Shown: one piece after another, positions 56,455 through 64,000 of the stretch | Layout of the letters: each line of letters starts with the position of its first letter | How positions within the stretch are numbered: the first letter of the stretch is position 1 | Notes under the pieces: model-generated | Told to the model about the DNA's origin: nothing | What the model saw: only the letters and a program-made list of their open reading frames with translations | The model's database searches: none | Position numbers and translations under genes: made by a program | From: Brachybacterium aquaticum | GTDB taxonomy: Bacteria; Actinomycetota; Actinomycetes; Actinomycetales; Dermabacteraceae | Direction of reading: 5' to 3' | DNA: 64,000 nt | Assembly (NCBI RefSeq): GCF_014204755.1 | Contig: NZ_JACHLZ010000001.1 | Span: 2,666,001-2,730,000 of the forward strand

Positions 56455-56760
56455 ATGGCGAAGACCTCGAAGATCGCCGCCGACGCCCGGCGCCGCGCGA
56501 CCGTCGCGAAGCACGCCGAGGAGCGCGCCGCCCTGAAGCGCACGCTGAAGGACTCTGCCGCGCCGATGTCCGAGAAGGTGCTCGCCCAGCGGGCGCTGCA
56601 GCGGATGCCGCGCGATGCGAGCCCCACCCGGCTGCGCAACCGCGACGCGGTCGACGGCCGTCCCCGCGGCTACCTGCGCACTTTCGGTCTGTCCCGGGTG
56701 CGCTTCCGTCAGCTCGCCCACCGCGGTGAGCTGCCCGGAGTCACCAAGTCCAGCTGGTGA
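56455..56760 (+). CDS. rpsN: Ribosomal protein uS14, zinc-independent long form
   Basis: 101 aa: '[20 protein letters not shown]', '[20 protein letters not shown]', '[20 protein letters not shown]', '[16 protein letters not shown]'. This is the C-minus type, with Pro-Arg-Asp-Ala-Ser where zinc ligands would be. One base separates it from the bL33 stop. Confidence 0.95.
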   Translation: MAKTSKIAADARRRATVAKHAEERAALKRTLKDSAAPMSEKVLAQRALQRMPRDASPTRLRNRDAVDGRPRGYLRTFGLSRVRFRQLAHRGELPGVTKSSW

Positions 56761-56796
56761 GCGCGATCTCGCCCCGTCCCTGAGAGGACCCGCCCC

Positions 56797-57051
56797 ATGA
56801 AGCAGGGCATCCACCCCGACTACCGCCCCGTCGTGTTCCGCGACGCGAGCGCCGACTTCTCTTTCCTCACCCGCTCCACCGCCGTCTCGGAGCGCACCAT
56901 CACCTGGACCGACGGCCACGAGTACCCGGTGATCGACGTGGAGGTCTCCTCCGCCTCGCACCCCTTCTACACGGGTCAGGCGAAGGTCCTGGACACCGCC
57001 GGGCGCGTGGAGCGGTTCCGCCGCCGCTACGGGAACCGGAGCGCGTCGTGA
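56797..57051 (+). CDS. rpmE2: Ribosomal protein bL31, type B (third L31 copy)
   Basis: 84 aa: '[20 protein letters not shown]', '[20 protein letters not shown]', '[20 protein letters not shown]', with no Cys. It is clearly paralogous to the copy at 53.6 kb, with the C-terminal tail conserved. GAGAGGACC precedes the ATG. Overlaps bL36 by GTGA. Confidence 0.93.
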   Translation: MKQGIHPDYRPVVFRDASADFSFLTRSTAVSERTITWTDGHEYPVIDVEVSSASHPFYTGQAKVLDTAGRVERFRRRYGNRSAS

Positions 57052-57170
57052 CGGTCCGCGCCTCGCTCCGCTCCCTCGCCGCGAAGCCGAGTGCTCAGGT
57101 GGTGCGCCGGCGCGGGAGAGTGTACGTGATCAACAAGGTGAAGCCGCGGTTCAAGGGGCGGCAGGGCTGA
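57048..57170 (+). CDS. rpmJ: Ribosomal protein bL36, zinc-independent form
   Basis: 40 aa from GTG 57048, overlapping the L31 stop: '[20 protein letters not shown]', '[20 protein letters not shown]'. The C-minus bL36 hallmark '[16 protein letters not shown]' is exact. Last gene of the Zur operon. Confidence 0.95.
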   Translation: MTVRASLRSLAAKPSAQVVRRRGRVYVINKVKPRFKGRQG

Positions 57171-57251
57171 AGCAGCAGCGGCCATAGGCTGGGCGTCGAG
57201 ACGACGACGCCACCGGTACCGGCCCTCGGTCGGCACCTCGAAGGAGCACCC

Positions 57252-57790
57252 CTGGACGCGCTGACCGCCTCGCTCGAGGACACCCTGATCGTCTCCTGCC
57301 AGGCCTACCCCGGGGAGCCGATGCGGGACCCGCGCACCATGGCGCAGGTCGCCGCCGCGGTCGAGATCGGCGGCGCGTCCGCGGTGCGCGCCCAGGGCCT
57401 GGAGGACATCCGGCAGGTCAGGGCCGCGGCGTCCGTGCCGGTGATCGGCATCTGGAAGGACGGCGCCGAGGGCGTGTTCATCACCCCACGCTCGACCACG
57501 CCCTGCAGGTCGTCGACGCGGGCGCGGACATCCTCGCCCTGGACGGCACCACCCTGTCGGGCTACACCGGCGCACGGCCGAAGACCGAGGGACCGGACCT
57601 GGCTCTGATCCAGGAGCTCGCGGGCATCCTGCCGGAGACCTCACTGCTGGTCGCCGAGGGCCGCGTGCACACCCTGGTCCACGCCGCGGCCGCCCGGGAC
57701 GCCGGCGCCCGGGCCGTGGTGGTCGGCACCGCCATCACCCACCCCACCACCATCACCACCTGGTTCCGCGAGGCGGTCACGGCGCGGTGA
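57252..57790 (+). pseudogene. nanE: N-acetylmannosamine-6-phosphate 2-epimerase, frameshifted
   Basis: 'LDALTASLEDTLIVSCQAYP', 'GEPMRDPRTMAQVAAAVEIG', 'VPVIGIWKDGAEGVFITP', then, after a frame change, 'TLDHALQVVDAGADILALDG', 'ILPETSLLVAEGRVHT' and 'AVVVGTAITHPTTITTWF'. A C-run at 57484-57487 is one base short of the expected sequence. No ATG/GTG/TTG precedes the homology; a CTG at 57252 with AAGGAG 5-6 nt upstream is the likely start. Sialic-acid/ManNAc catabolic partners are not nearby. It may be intact in the living strain if the missing C is an error. Confidence 0.7.
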
Positions 57791-57899
57791 GGTGAGGGGC
57801 AGGGCTGCCGGGTGGGGGCCAGGTGCAGTGAGGGGAGCCCAGGTCCGGCAGCGGGTCTTGGGCTGCGAGTCTGAGGCTGCGGCCCCTGGAAATCTGTCG

Positions 57900-57942
57900 T
57901 CAGCGTCGGAGCTCGAGCTATACGGCCGACCTCCGACGCTGA
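57900..57942. repeat. 12-bp perfect inverted repeat
   Basis: TCAGCGTCGGAG (57900-57911) and CTCCGACGCTGA (57931-57942) around a 19-nt spacer. A third half-copy, CCTCCGACGC, follows at 57965-57974. Confidence 0.75.
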
Positions 57943-57996
57943 GGACACTTCTTCAGGGCCACTGCCTCCGACGCAACCCTGACCAGACCCGTAGCT

Positions 57997-58069
57997 GCGA
58001 ACTTTGCGCTCCGTGCGTGACCTCAAGCCCCATACGGCCGCGAGGTCGCGCAGAGAGCGCAGAGTTCGC
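57997..58069. repeat. Long-range inverted repeat, 15-bp arms
   Basis: GCGAACTTTGCGCTC (57997-58011) and GAGCGCAGAGTTCGC (58055-58069) match in 14 of 15 positions as an inverted pair with a 43-nt spacer. Confidence 0.65.
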
Positions 58070-58193
58070 CGCCCTGCTCTCCGCCAACCGCAGGAACCAC
58101 CGCAGCCTCTGCGCCCACTCAGCCGTCGCCGGCACGACCGGCCGGGTCTACCGTGGGCCTCACCTCCGCCCCTGCGTCGAGACGAAGCCCGAC

Positions 58194-59891
58194 ATGACCG
58201 CCGCTGATCCCGCCTCCTCCCCTGTCGACCGCATGGCATCCCCCACCGGCGCCGCCGGCTCCGGCATCAGCACGGGCAGCACCGCCCCGACCTCCCGCCC
58301 CCTCCCCCGCACTGTCGACGTGCTGGTGGTCGGTGCCGGACCCACCGGCCTGATGGCGGGTCTGGTCGCGCACCGCCGCGGCCTGTCCACCCTGGTCGTG
58401 GACGGGAAGTCCGGCCCCACCCGGGAGTCGCGCGCGATCGTGGTGCAGGCGCGGTCGATGGAGATCCTGGACCAGCTCGCGCTCGCCGACCCGGTACTCG
58501 AGGGAGCGCAGCTCGCCGGACGGATCCGGATCCGGCAGGGTGCCGCGCCGATCGCGGCAGACTTCGGTGATGCGCAGCGCGGCTGGACCCCGTTCCCCGG
58601 TGCGCGGATCTTCGAGCAGAGCCGCACCGAGGCCCTGCTCTCCGAAACCCTCGCCGCGGAGGGTGCACCGGTCGCCTACGGCCATGAGCTGCGCTCCTTC
58701 ACCGCCGACCCGGACGCCCACGACGGCGTCGACGCCGTCCTCTCCGGACCGGATGGCGAGGTGCGGGTGCGGACCCGCTGGCTGATCGGGGCCGACGGGG
58801 CGAGCTCCCCCGTCCGCCACCAGCTCGGCCTCACCTTCGACGGAGTCACCGACGACGCGACCTTCTGCGTCGCGGATCTGCACGGCGTCGAGGGCGCTGC
58901 GGCCGATGCGCTCTCGGCCCGGTTAGGACGGGAGAAGTTCGCGATCCTGTTCCCACTCGGCGAGGGCGGGCACGCGCGACTGATCTGGCTGCACGGCGGG
59001 GACCGTCCCGATCAGGAGGAAGCGCTCGCGGGCGTGCGCGAGGACCTGGGGATCCGCTACGAGCGGGTGGACTGGTTCTCGTCCTACCGGGTCCACCACC
59101 GCCTGGCCTCCCGGTTCCGGGTGGGGCCGGTGCTGCTCGCGGGCGACGCCGCGCACGTGCACTCCCCGGTCGGCGGCCAGGGCATGAACACCGGCCTGCA
59201 GGACGCCCACCACCTCGTGAACCTGCTGGCCGACATCGCGAGCGGACTGCGGGACCCCGCCCAGATCGACCGCTATGAGGCCGAGCGCCGCCCGGTGGCC
59301 GTGACGCTCGTGCGCTCGGTCGACCGGGCGTTCGGTGCGGTTGCCAGGCCAGGGCGCGGCACCGGCTTCGTCCGCCGACGGGTGCGGGACGTGGCCGGGC
59401 TGATCATCCCGCGGGTACTGCGCTCCCCCGCCGGGCCGCGGCTCGCCGGGCTGCTCGGCCAGTACCGGATCCACTACCACCCGGTGCCCGAAGGGCAGGA
59501 GGAGCCTCGCTGGGCGCGGGATCCAGCGGTGGGCAGGCGGCTGCGGCCGACGGCGGAGAACACTGCGGCGCTGCGACGGATGACCTGGCAGCTGCACACC
59601 TACGGGGGTGGGTGCGTGACCAGCGCAGCGGCAACGTCACCGAGTGCGAGACCAGGAGAGGTGGGTGAGGCGGCCGTGCCCACCGCGTTGCGACCGCAGG
59701 TCACGGCGGCGATCGAGGGTCCGCTCGCCTTCCCGGCCGACCCGCTCGGCGAGATGCGCCCGGACCGGCTGTACCTGGTCCGGCCCGACGGGTTCGTCGC
59801 CGCGGCCTGGCCGCTGCACGCTGGCGCCGCTGCGTCGGCCGACGTCTCCGAGGCGCTGGCCGCCTACGGATTCGCACCGTCGGCCGACTGA
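58194..59891 (+). CDS. FAD-dependent aromatic monooxygenase (PHBH/PheA-type)
   Basis: 565 aa. GXGXXG motif 'VDVLVVGAGPTGLMAGLVAH' at about 43-62, 'SRAIVVQARSMEILDQLALA' (the RaxxvqaRtlE motif), DG motif 'RWLIGADGASSPVRHQLGL' and GD motif 'VLLAGDAAHVHSPVGGQGMN', then 'TGLQDAHHLVNLLADIASGL'. The C-terminal 150 residues form the thioredoxin-like tail of phenol-hydroxylase-type enzymes. It probably hydroxylates an aromatic with NADPH and O2. ATG 58194 (an ATG at 58233 is an alternative). The 40-residue N-terminal linker is Ser/Thr/Gly-rich. Confidence 0.85.
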   Translation: MTAADPASSPVDRMASPTGAAGSGISTGSTAPTSRPLPRTVDVLVVGAGPTGLMAGLVAHRRGLSTLVVDGKSGPTRESRAIVVQARSMEILDQLALADPVLEGAQLAGRIRIRQGAAPIAADFGDAQRGWTPFPGARIFEQSRTEALLSETLAAEGAPVAYGHELRSFTADPDAHDGVDAVLSGPDGEVRVRTRWLIGADGASSPVRHQLGLTFDGVTDDATFCVADLHGVEGAAADALSARLGREKFAILFPLGEGGHARLIWLHGGDRPDQEEALAGVREDLGIRYERVDWFSSYRVHHRLASRFRVGPVLLAGDAAHVHSPVGGQGMNTGLQDAHHLVNLLADIASGLRDPAQIDRYEAERRPVAVTLVRSVDRAFGAVARPGRGTGFVRRRVRDVAGLIIPRVLRSPAGPRLAGLLGQYRIHYHPVPEGQEEPRWARDPAVGRRLRPTAENTAALRRMTWQLHTYGGGCVTSAAATSPSARPGEVGEAAVPTALRPQVTAAIEGPLAFPADPLGEMRPDRLYLVRPDGFVAAAWPLHAGAAASADVSEALAAYGFAPSAD

Positions 59892-59957
59892 GTCGTCAGC
59901 CGGGTAGGACGTCGGCCCGGTGAGACGTCGACCGAACGGCCGGCCCCCGCCGACCGC

Positions 59958-60545
59958 TCAGGCGATCGGGGCGAGGAGGATCTCGTCGACCGAGCGGCGC
60001 TCGCGCGGGCGGGCGTCGCGCTCGCGGATCTTCTCGGGCACCTCGTCGGTGTCCGCGTGCTCGCCGATCGCGATGACGGTCAGCGGCTTCTGCGCAGCGC
60101 TGAGGCCGAGCAGCTCGGACATCTCGGCCTGGTCGAAGCCGGCGGCCTGATGGGCCCACAGGCCCAGATGCGCGGCCTGGATCGAGAGGTGGGCGGCGGC
60201 CTGACCGGCGTCGTACTCGGCGTAGGGCACGGCCTCGCCGTCGCGCTCGGTCTCGGTGACCAGCACGGCGATCGCCGAGACAGCCGGCATCCAGGTCTGG
60301 TTGAAGCCGGCGAGGGTCTGGACGATCCCGCCGAACAGGGCGGTGCCGCGTCGGGCGAGGGCCACGCGCCAGGGCTGGTCGTTCATGAAGGACGGGGACC
60401 AGCGCACGGCCTCGACGAGGCTGCGAGCCTCCTCGTCGCTCAGCTCGTGGGAGGCGGTGAAGCCGCGAGGGCTCCAGCGCTCGGCGAGCAGGGGCGCGAT
60501 CGGCACGCTGGTGGCATTGCGGGCAGTGGTGTCCAGAGCGGTCAC
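59958..60545 (-). CDS. Nitroreductase-family protein
   Basis: 195-aa FMN oxidoreductase: 'LLAERWSPRGFTASHELSDE', 'VEAVRWSPSFMNDQPWRVAL', 'YDAGQAAAHLSIQAAHLGLW', 'AHQAAGFDQAEMSELLGL', 'VIAIGEHADTDEVPEKIRER'. GTG 60545 has AAGGA upstream; the longer ATG reading adds a non-conserved leader. Divergent from, and probably unrelated to, the flavin monooxygenase; it may reduce quinones or nitro compounds. Confidence 0.87.
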   Translation of the reverse strand: MTALDTTARNATSVPIAPLLAERWSPRGFTASHELSDEEARSLVEAVRWSPSFMNDQPWRVALARRGTALFGGIVQTLAGFNQTWMPAVSAIAVLVTETERDGEAVPYAEYDAGQAAAHLSIQAAHLGLWAHQAAGFDQAEMSELLGLSAAQKPLTVIAIGEHADTDEVPEKIRERDARPRERRSVDEILLAPIA

Positions 60546-60798
60546 GGTCGAGGTCCTTCCGACGTCGGTGCAGGTGGGGCGACCAGAAGCTCCGTCGCCG
60601 ACCTCCCGGCCGTACCAAGCGCACGTTAGCACCGCCCCTGGCTCTGCTTGAAGGGTGTGTGGCGAACCGTGACCGGAGTGCTGTGACCGCTGCACCGTGA
60701 CCGCCCCCGTCGGCGGCTGCCCGGGGACAGCGCAGCGCGACGCCGCGTAGCCCGCCCAGCTCTGCGGAGCCTGCCGCGCTCAGTGGGGCCCGCCGGGC

Positions 60799-61992
60799 TC
60801 AGCGGGGCTCGACACCTTCCGCGGGCTGGCCGGCGTCGAAGTACTCCCGCACCGCCTCCGGCACCGGCGGGACGTCCCTCGGCATGCCACCGGCGCGGAT
60901 CGACTCGGCGCCGCTCACGCCGGTCGCGACCGCCTCCCTCGCGGCGATCGCGGAGACCTCGGTGGCGCCGCCGGAGCGGGCGAAGCGCAGGAACTCGCCG
61001 ATCAGGCTCGGATCGGCGCCGCCGTGCCCGCCGTCGGCCCGGGCGACCACCTCGACCGCGTCGGGCCTGCCGGGACCGGAGCGGCGGGACTCCCAGATGT
61101 GGATCTGGTCCCCACCGCCGTCGCCCATGTTCTCGATCCGCCCGGCGTCCCCGATCACCGTGTAGTTCCGCCAGTAGTCAGGGGTGAAGTGGCACTGCTG
61201 GTAGGAGGCGAGCACGCCGTTGTCCAGGGTCATCTGAAGCATGGAGATGTCCTCGACGTCGGTGATCGGGTTCAGCTCCTTCTGCGCGGTGGGCGGCCAG
61301 ATGTCGGGGTCGAACCAGTCACCCATGCGCCGGTCGGAGTTGTCGCGGCGGTCGGTGATGTCCCCGTAGACGGCGAGGTCGCCGATCCCGGAGACGCGCC
61401 GGGTGAAGCCGCCGGCGAGCCAATGGATCACGTCGATGTCGTGGGCGCCCTTCTGGAGCAGCAGGCTCATAGCCTTCGCCCGCTCGGCATGCCAGTCCTT
61501 GAAGTAGAAGTCGCCGCCGGCGCCCACGAAGTGGCGGCACCAGATCGCGCGGACCCGGCCGATGCGGCCGGAGTCGACGATCGCCTTCATCTGGCGGACC
61601 ACCGGCATGTGGCGCATGTTGTGGCCGATGTACAGCCGGGCACGCTTCTCCATGGCGAGCTCGAGCATCGCGTCCGCGTCCTCGACGCTGATCGCCATCG
61701 GCTTCTCGCAGAAGGTGGCCAGGCCCGCGCCGAGGGTCTTCAGCGCCACCTCGGCATGGAGATGGTCCGGGGTGAGCACCATGACGGCGTCGACCTCGTG
61801 CCCGGCCAGCAGCTCATCCACCGAGCCGACGGTCGCGACATCCTCCCCGAACCAGTCGCTCGCCTGCACTGCCGCGCGCTCGCTGGGATCGGCGACGACG
61901 GTGACTTCCGACCCCTCGCCGGGGCGATGAGCATGCCGGGCGAGGCCGCCGCGCGCACCGAGGCCGACGACGCCGATCCGCAGGCCGCTCAC
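60799..61992 (-). CDS. Gfo/Idh/MocA-family dehydrogenase
   Basis: 397 aa NAD(P)-dependent sugar oxidoreductase. N-terminal Rossmann 'LRIGVVGLGARGGLARHAHR', 'VDAVMVLTPDHLHAEVALKT', the conserved 'ATFCEKPMAISVEDADAMLE' (EKP), then 'FKDWHAERAKAMSLLLQKGA' and 'HDIDVIHWLAGGFTRRVSG'. GTG start at 61992 overlaps the beta-galactosidase stop (GTGA), so the two act in one sugar-utilisation operon. Confidence 0.88.
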   Translation of the reverse strand: MSGLRIGVVGLGARGGLARHAHRPGEGSEVTVVADPSERAAVQASDWFGEDVATVGSVDELLAGHEVDAVMVLTPDHLHAEVALKTLGAGLATFCEKPMAISVEDADAMLELAMEKRARLYIGHNMRHMPVVRQMKAIVDSGRIGRVRAIWCRHFVGAGGDFYFKDWHAERAKAMSLLLQKGAHDIDVIHWLAGGFTRRVSGIGDLAVYGDITDRRDNSDRRMGDWFDPDIWPPTAQKELNPITDVEDISMLQMTLDNGVLASYQQCHFTPDYWRNYTVIGDAGRIENMGDGGGDQIHIWESRRSGPGRPDAVEVVARADGGHGGADPSLIGEFLRFARSGGATEVSAIAAREAVATGVSGAESIRAGGMPRDVPPVPEAVREYFDAGQPAEGVEPR

Positions 61993-64000
61993 GCCTGCCC
62001 GCCCGTCGCGGTCGCGCCGGCATCGCGTTCATCCGTCACCGCGCCCGCAGCATCCGTCACCGCGCCCACGGGACCCGCAACCGCGCCCGCGCGCCCGAAC
62101 CGATGCCCCTCGGCGAGCGCCAGCCCCGTCGGCCGACGCTCCAGATCCAGCAGCAGCACCTCGTTGCGACCCTCCCGCACGAGCGGCGCGGGGACGTAGA
62201 GCGTCTGCTGGGGGCCGATGTTCCAGTACCGGCCCACGCAGAATCCGTTGACGTAGGCGACGCCGTGGCCGGCGCCGGAGACGTCGAGGTAGGTGTCCGC
62301 CGGAGCATCCGCGGTGAACGCGGCGCCGACGAGGACCGGCAGCGCGTCGTCGAGGACGCCCCCGTCGGCCGCGCCCCCGTCGGCCACGCTGTCACCAGCC
62401 GCCCCGAGCGGCGCGCCGCCGGCGAGGAGCCCGGCGAGCTCCTCCCCCATCTCCTCGAGCGGCCAGGGGTCGGCCTGCCAGTCGTTGTGGAAGCGGATCG
62501 TGTGCCAGACACCGCCGAGGATGCCCTTGCGCTCGCCGAGGCGGGGGCCGAAGTTCGTGCGGCCCAGGTTCTCCACGAGGATCTCGACGCGCACGGTGCG
62601 GTGACCGCCGTCCGGCAGGAGCACGTCCGCGAGCGGGGAGAGGTCGAGGACGGCGGGGTCGGTGGCGTCGGTGCGCTCGGCGTGCGGGACGCCGGCCTGG
62701 GCGGGGTCGAGACCGGTCGCGCCCGCGTAGTGCCCGTCGACGTAGACCCAGGCGCGATCGTGCAGGTCGTAGAGCTTCAGCGGGGCGATCGCGGGGCCGT
62801 CCTCGCGGCTGCTGCGGGCGATCTCGAGCTCGCGGGAGAGCCGCAGCAGTCCGCGCTCGAGCCCGAGGTCCTCGAAGGCGGGCGGGACGGGGTGGACGGG
62901 CGCGTCGCGGGTGAAGCGGGGCGTGTCGCGCAGGGAGACGACCTTCTCGATCTCGACGGGCCCGGCGGGGAGGGTTCCGGGCTCCGCCTCGAGGCCGAGC
63001 TGTGCGAGGTGCTCCTCGAGCGGGGGCAGGTCGCGGTGTGCGGCGATGACCTCGCGGAACGCGCGGAACTTCCCGGTGAGCGCGCCGTTCTCGGCGATCG
63101 GGGCGTCGTAGTCGTAGCTGGTGGTGGTGGGCTGGAGCGAGCCGTTGTGGTTGGCGCCGGCGGTGAGGCCGAAGTTGGTGCCGCCGTGGGCCATGTAGAG
63201 GTTCACGCTCATGCCGCGCTCGAGCATGGTGGCGAGCTCGCCGGCGGCGTCGTCGGCCGGTCGGGCATGGTGCTCCTCGCCCCAGTGATCGAACCAGCCG
63301 TTCCAGAACTCCATGCACATCTGCGGCTGGCCCGGCAGCTCGCGCGCGGCCATCTCGAGCACCTCGGCGGTGCGGGAGCCGAAGTTGACGGTCGCGAGCG
63401 CCCCGTCGACGGTGCCACCGGTGAGCCACATGCGGGCGGGCCCGTCGGACGTGACCAGCAGCTCGTCGATGCCACGGGCGCGCAGACCGTCGCGCAGGTG
63501 GGCGAGATACTCAGCATCGTCGCCGTAGCTGCCGTACTCGTTCTCGACCTGGACCATCACCACGTTCCCGCCGCGGGAGGCCTGACGTTCGGCGATCACG
63601 GGGATCAGCTGATCGAACCAGGCGTCGACGGCGGCGAGGTAGGCGGGGTCGCGGTGGCGCAGGCGCAGGTTCCGGTCGGCCAGCAGCCAGCCGGGGAAGC
63701 CGCCGTTCTCCCACTCGGCGCAGATGTACGGGCCGGGGCGCACGATCGCATCGAGCCCCTCCTCGGCGGCGAGGTCGAGGAAGCGGCCGAGGTCGGCGAT
63801 GCCCTCGAAGGTCGTCTCGCCCGGCGCGGGCTGGTGCACGTTCCAGGCGACGTAGGTCTCCACGGTGTCGCAGCCGAGCGCGACCAGGCGCCGCAGCCGG
63901 TCCCGCCATTGCGCGGGGTGGATGCGGAAGTAGTGCATCGCGCCGGAGACGATCAGGTGCCGCGCGCCGCAGCGGAGGAAGCCGTCGGGGGTGGGCTGGA
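61989..64000 (-). CDS. GH35 beta-galactosidase, partial (5' end outside window)
   Basis: At least 669 codons. 'HLIVSGAMHYFRIHPAQWRD', 'LGCDTVETYVAWNVHQPAPG', 'RPGPYICAEWENGGFPGWLL'. The acid/base Glu is in 'VVMVQVENEYGSYGDDAEYL' and the nucleophile Glu in 'QMCMEFWNGWFDHWGEEHH'. 'MSVNLYMAHGGTNFGLTAGA' and 'TTTSYDYDAPIAENGALTGK' are GH35 hallmarks. Beta-sandwich domains follow. An Ala/Gly/Asp-rich insert near residue 520 from the internal Met and a C-terminal Val/Thr/Asp/Ala tail carry the GTCGGCCG repeat. Likely cytoplasmic, as no signal is visible in the part present. Confidence 0.92.
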   Translation of the reverse strand, partial: QPTPDGFLRCGARHLIVSGAMHYFRIHPAQWRDRLRRLVALGCDTVETYVAWNVHQPAPGETTFEGIADLGRFLDLAAEEGLDAIVRPGPYICAEWENGGFPGWLLADRNLRLRHRDPAYLAAVDAWFDQLIPVIAERQASRGGNVVMVQVENEYGSYGDDAEYLAHLRDGLRARGIDELLVTSDGPARMWLTGGTVDGALATVNFGSRTAEVLEMAARELPGQPQMCMEFWNGWFDHWGEEHHARPADDAAGELATMLERGMSVNLYMAHGGTNFGLTAGANHNGSLQPTTTSYDYDAPIAENGALTGKFRAFREVIAAHRDLPPLEEHLAQLGLEAEPGTLPAGPVEIEKVVSLRDTPRFTRDAPVHPVPPAFEDLGLERGLLRLSRELEIARSSREDGPAIAPLKLYDLHDRAWVYVDGHYAGATGLDPAQAGVPHAERTDATDPAVLDLSPLADVLLPDGGHRTVRVEILVENLGRTNFGPRLGERKGILGGVWHTIRFHNDWQADPWPLEEMGEELAGLLAGGAPLGAAGDSVADGGAADGGVLDDALPVLVGAAFTADAPADTYLDVSGAGHGVAYVNGFCVGRYWNIGPQQTLYVPAPLVREGRNEVLLLDLERRPTGLALAEGHRFGRAGAVAGPVGAVTDAAGAVTDERDAGATATGGQA

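Larger units (their letters stand above)
57791..58193. other. 403-bp region with two inverted-repeat sets, no gene
   Basis: No coding reading is convincing. It holds the perfect dyad at 57900-57942 and the long-range arms at 57997-58011/58055-58069, plus a repeated 'TACGGCCG' (57920s and 58030s). Possibly a control region for the monooxygenase or a miniature-element remnant. Confidence 0.4.

Overview
The window is very GC-rich actinobacterial chromosome. The gene content (orphan nitrogen regulator GlnR, C50-carotenoid cluster of the Corynebacterium type, Zur-controlled cysteine-free ribosomal proteins, an rrn operon without tRNAs in its spacer) points to a Micrococcales-type organism. A Brachybacterium-like genus is my best guess, but that is inference and not proven by the sequence. 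No transposase, integrase, CRISPR array or tRNA gene was recognised.

1-19.9 kb is a nitrogen/purine-catabolism island, mostly on the minus strand. It holds a partial zinc alcohol dehydrogenase, a PfkB kinase, an 8-oxoguanine-deaminase-type amidohydrolase, a xanthine-dehydrogenase FAD subunit and a four-gene ABC importer. A divergent CDA-fold guanine/nucleoside deaminase follows. A second minus-strand operon carries an acetamidase/formamidase, a fused AtzH-AtzE-type amidase, OHCU decarboxylase, ureidoglycine-glyoxylate aminotransferase and allantoate amidohydrolase. It ends in a scar where an RpiR regulator has been joined to the C-terminal half of the xanthine dehydrogenase molybdenum subunit. 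A MobA-like nucleotidyltransferase and GlnR close the island, and good GlnR-box candidates lie in front of the ABC importer.

20-26 kb carries a persulfide module (CstR-like repressor, two operators, CstB-like persulfide dioxygenase-rhodanese with a frameshift), an MFS transporter, a lone excisionase-type DNA-binding protein and damaged small membrane/lipoprotein genes. 25.97-31.6 kb is a complete rRNA operon on the minus strand (16S-23S-5S) with two promoters and a strong terminator. 31.9-32.7 kb is a dead MFS gene.

32.8-41.5 kb is a tightly overlapping C50 carotenoid operon (idi, crtE, SDR-DUF2867, TspO-like, crtB, crtI, crtYe, crtYf, crtEb) behind a divergent CrtR-like MarR repressor. 41.6-46.7 kb has gene remnants (nucleoside transporter, Gfo/Idh, TolB-like), a methyltransferase, a PadR/HAAS membrane pair and a PPOX-fold protein. 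46.8-51.3 kb is a compact operon of an SbnA-like diaminopropionate-type synthase, an FAD/NAD(P)-binding protein and a PLP group-IV decarboxylase. It is the best candidate here for an undescribed small-molecule pathway. 51.3-52.7 kb is another degraded stretch.

53.2-57.2 kb is a zinc-starvation locus with three type-B L31 genes, a PrsW-like membrane protease, a short COG0523 protein and a Zur-box promoter driving bL28-bL33-uS14-bL31B-bL36. 57.2-64 kb holds a frameshifted NanE, an FAD monooxygenase, a nitroreductase, a Gfo/Idh dehydrogenase and a partial GH35 beta-galactosidase.

Two window-wide themes stand out. One is a dispersed palindrome centred on GTCGGCCGAC. The other is many one-base homopolymer frameshifts and deletion junctions, which are either real gene decay or sequencing error.
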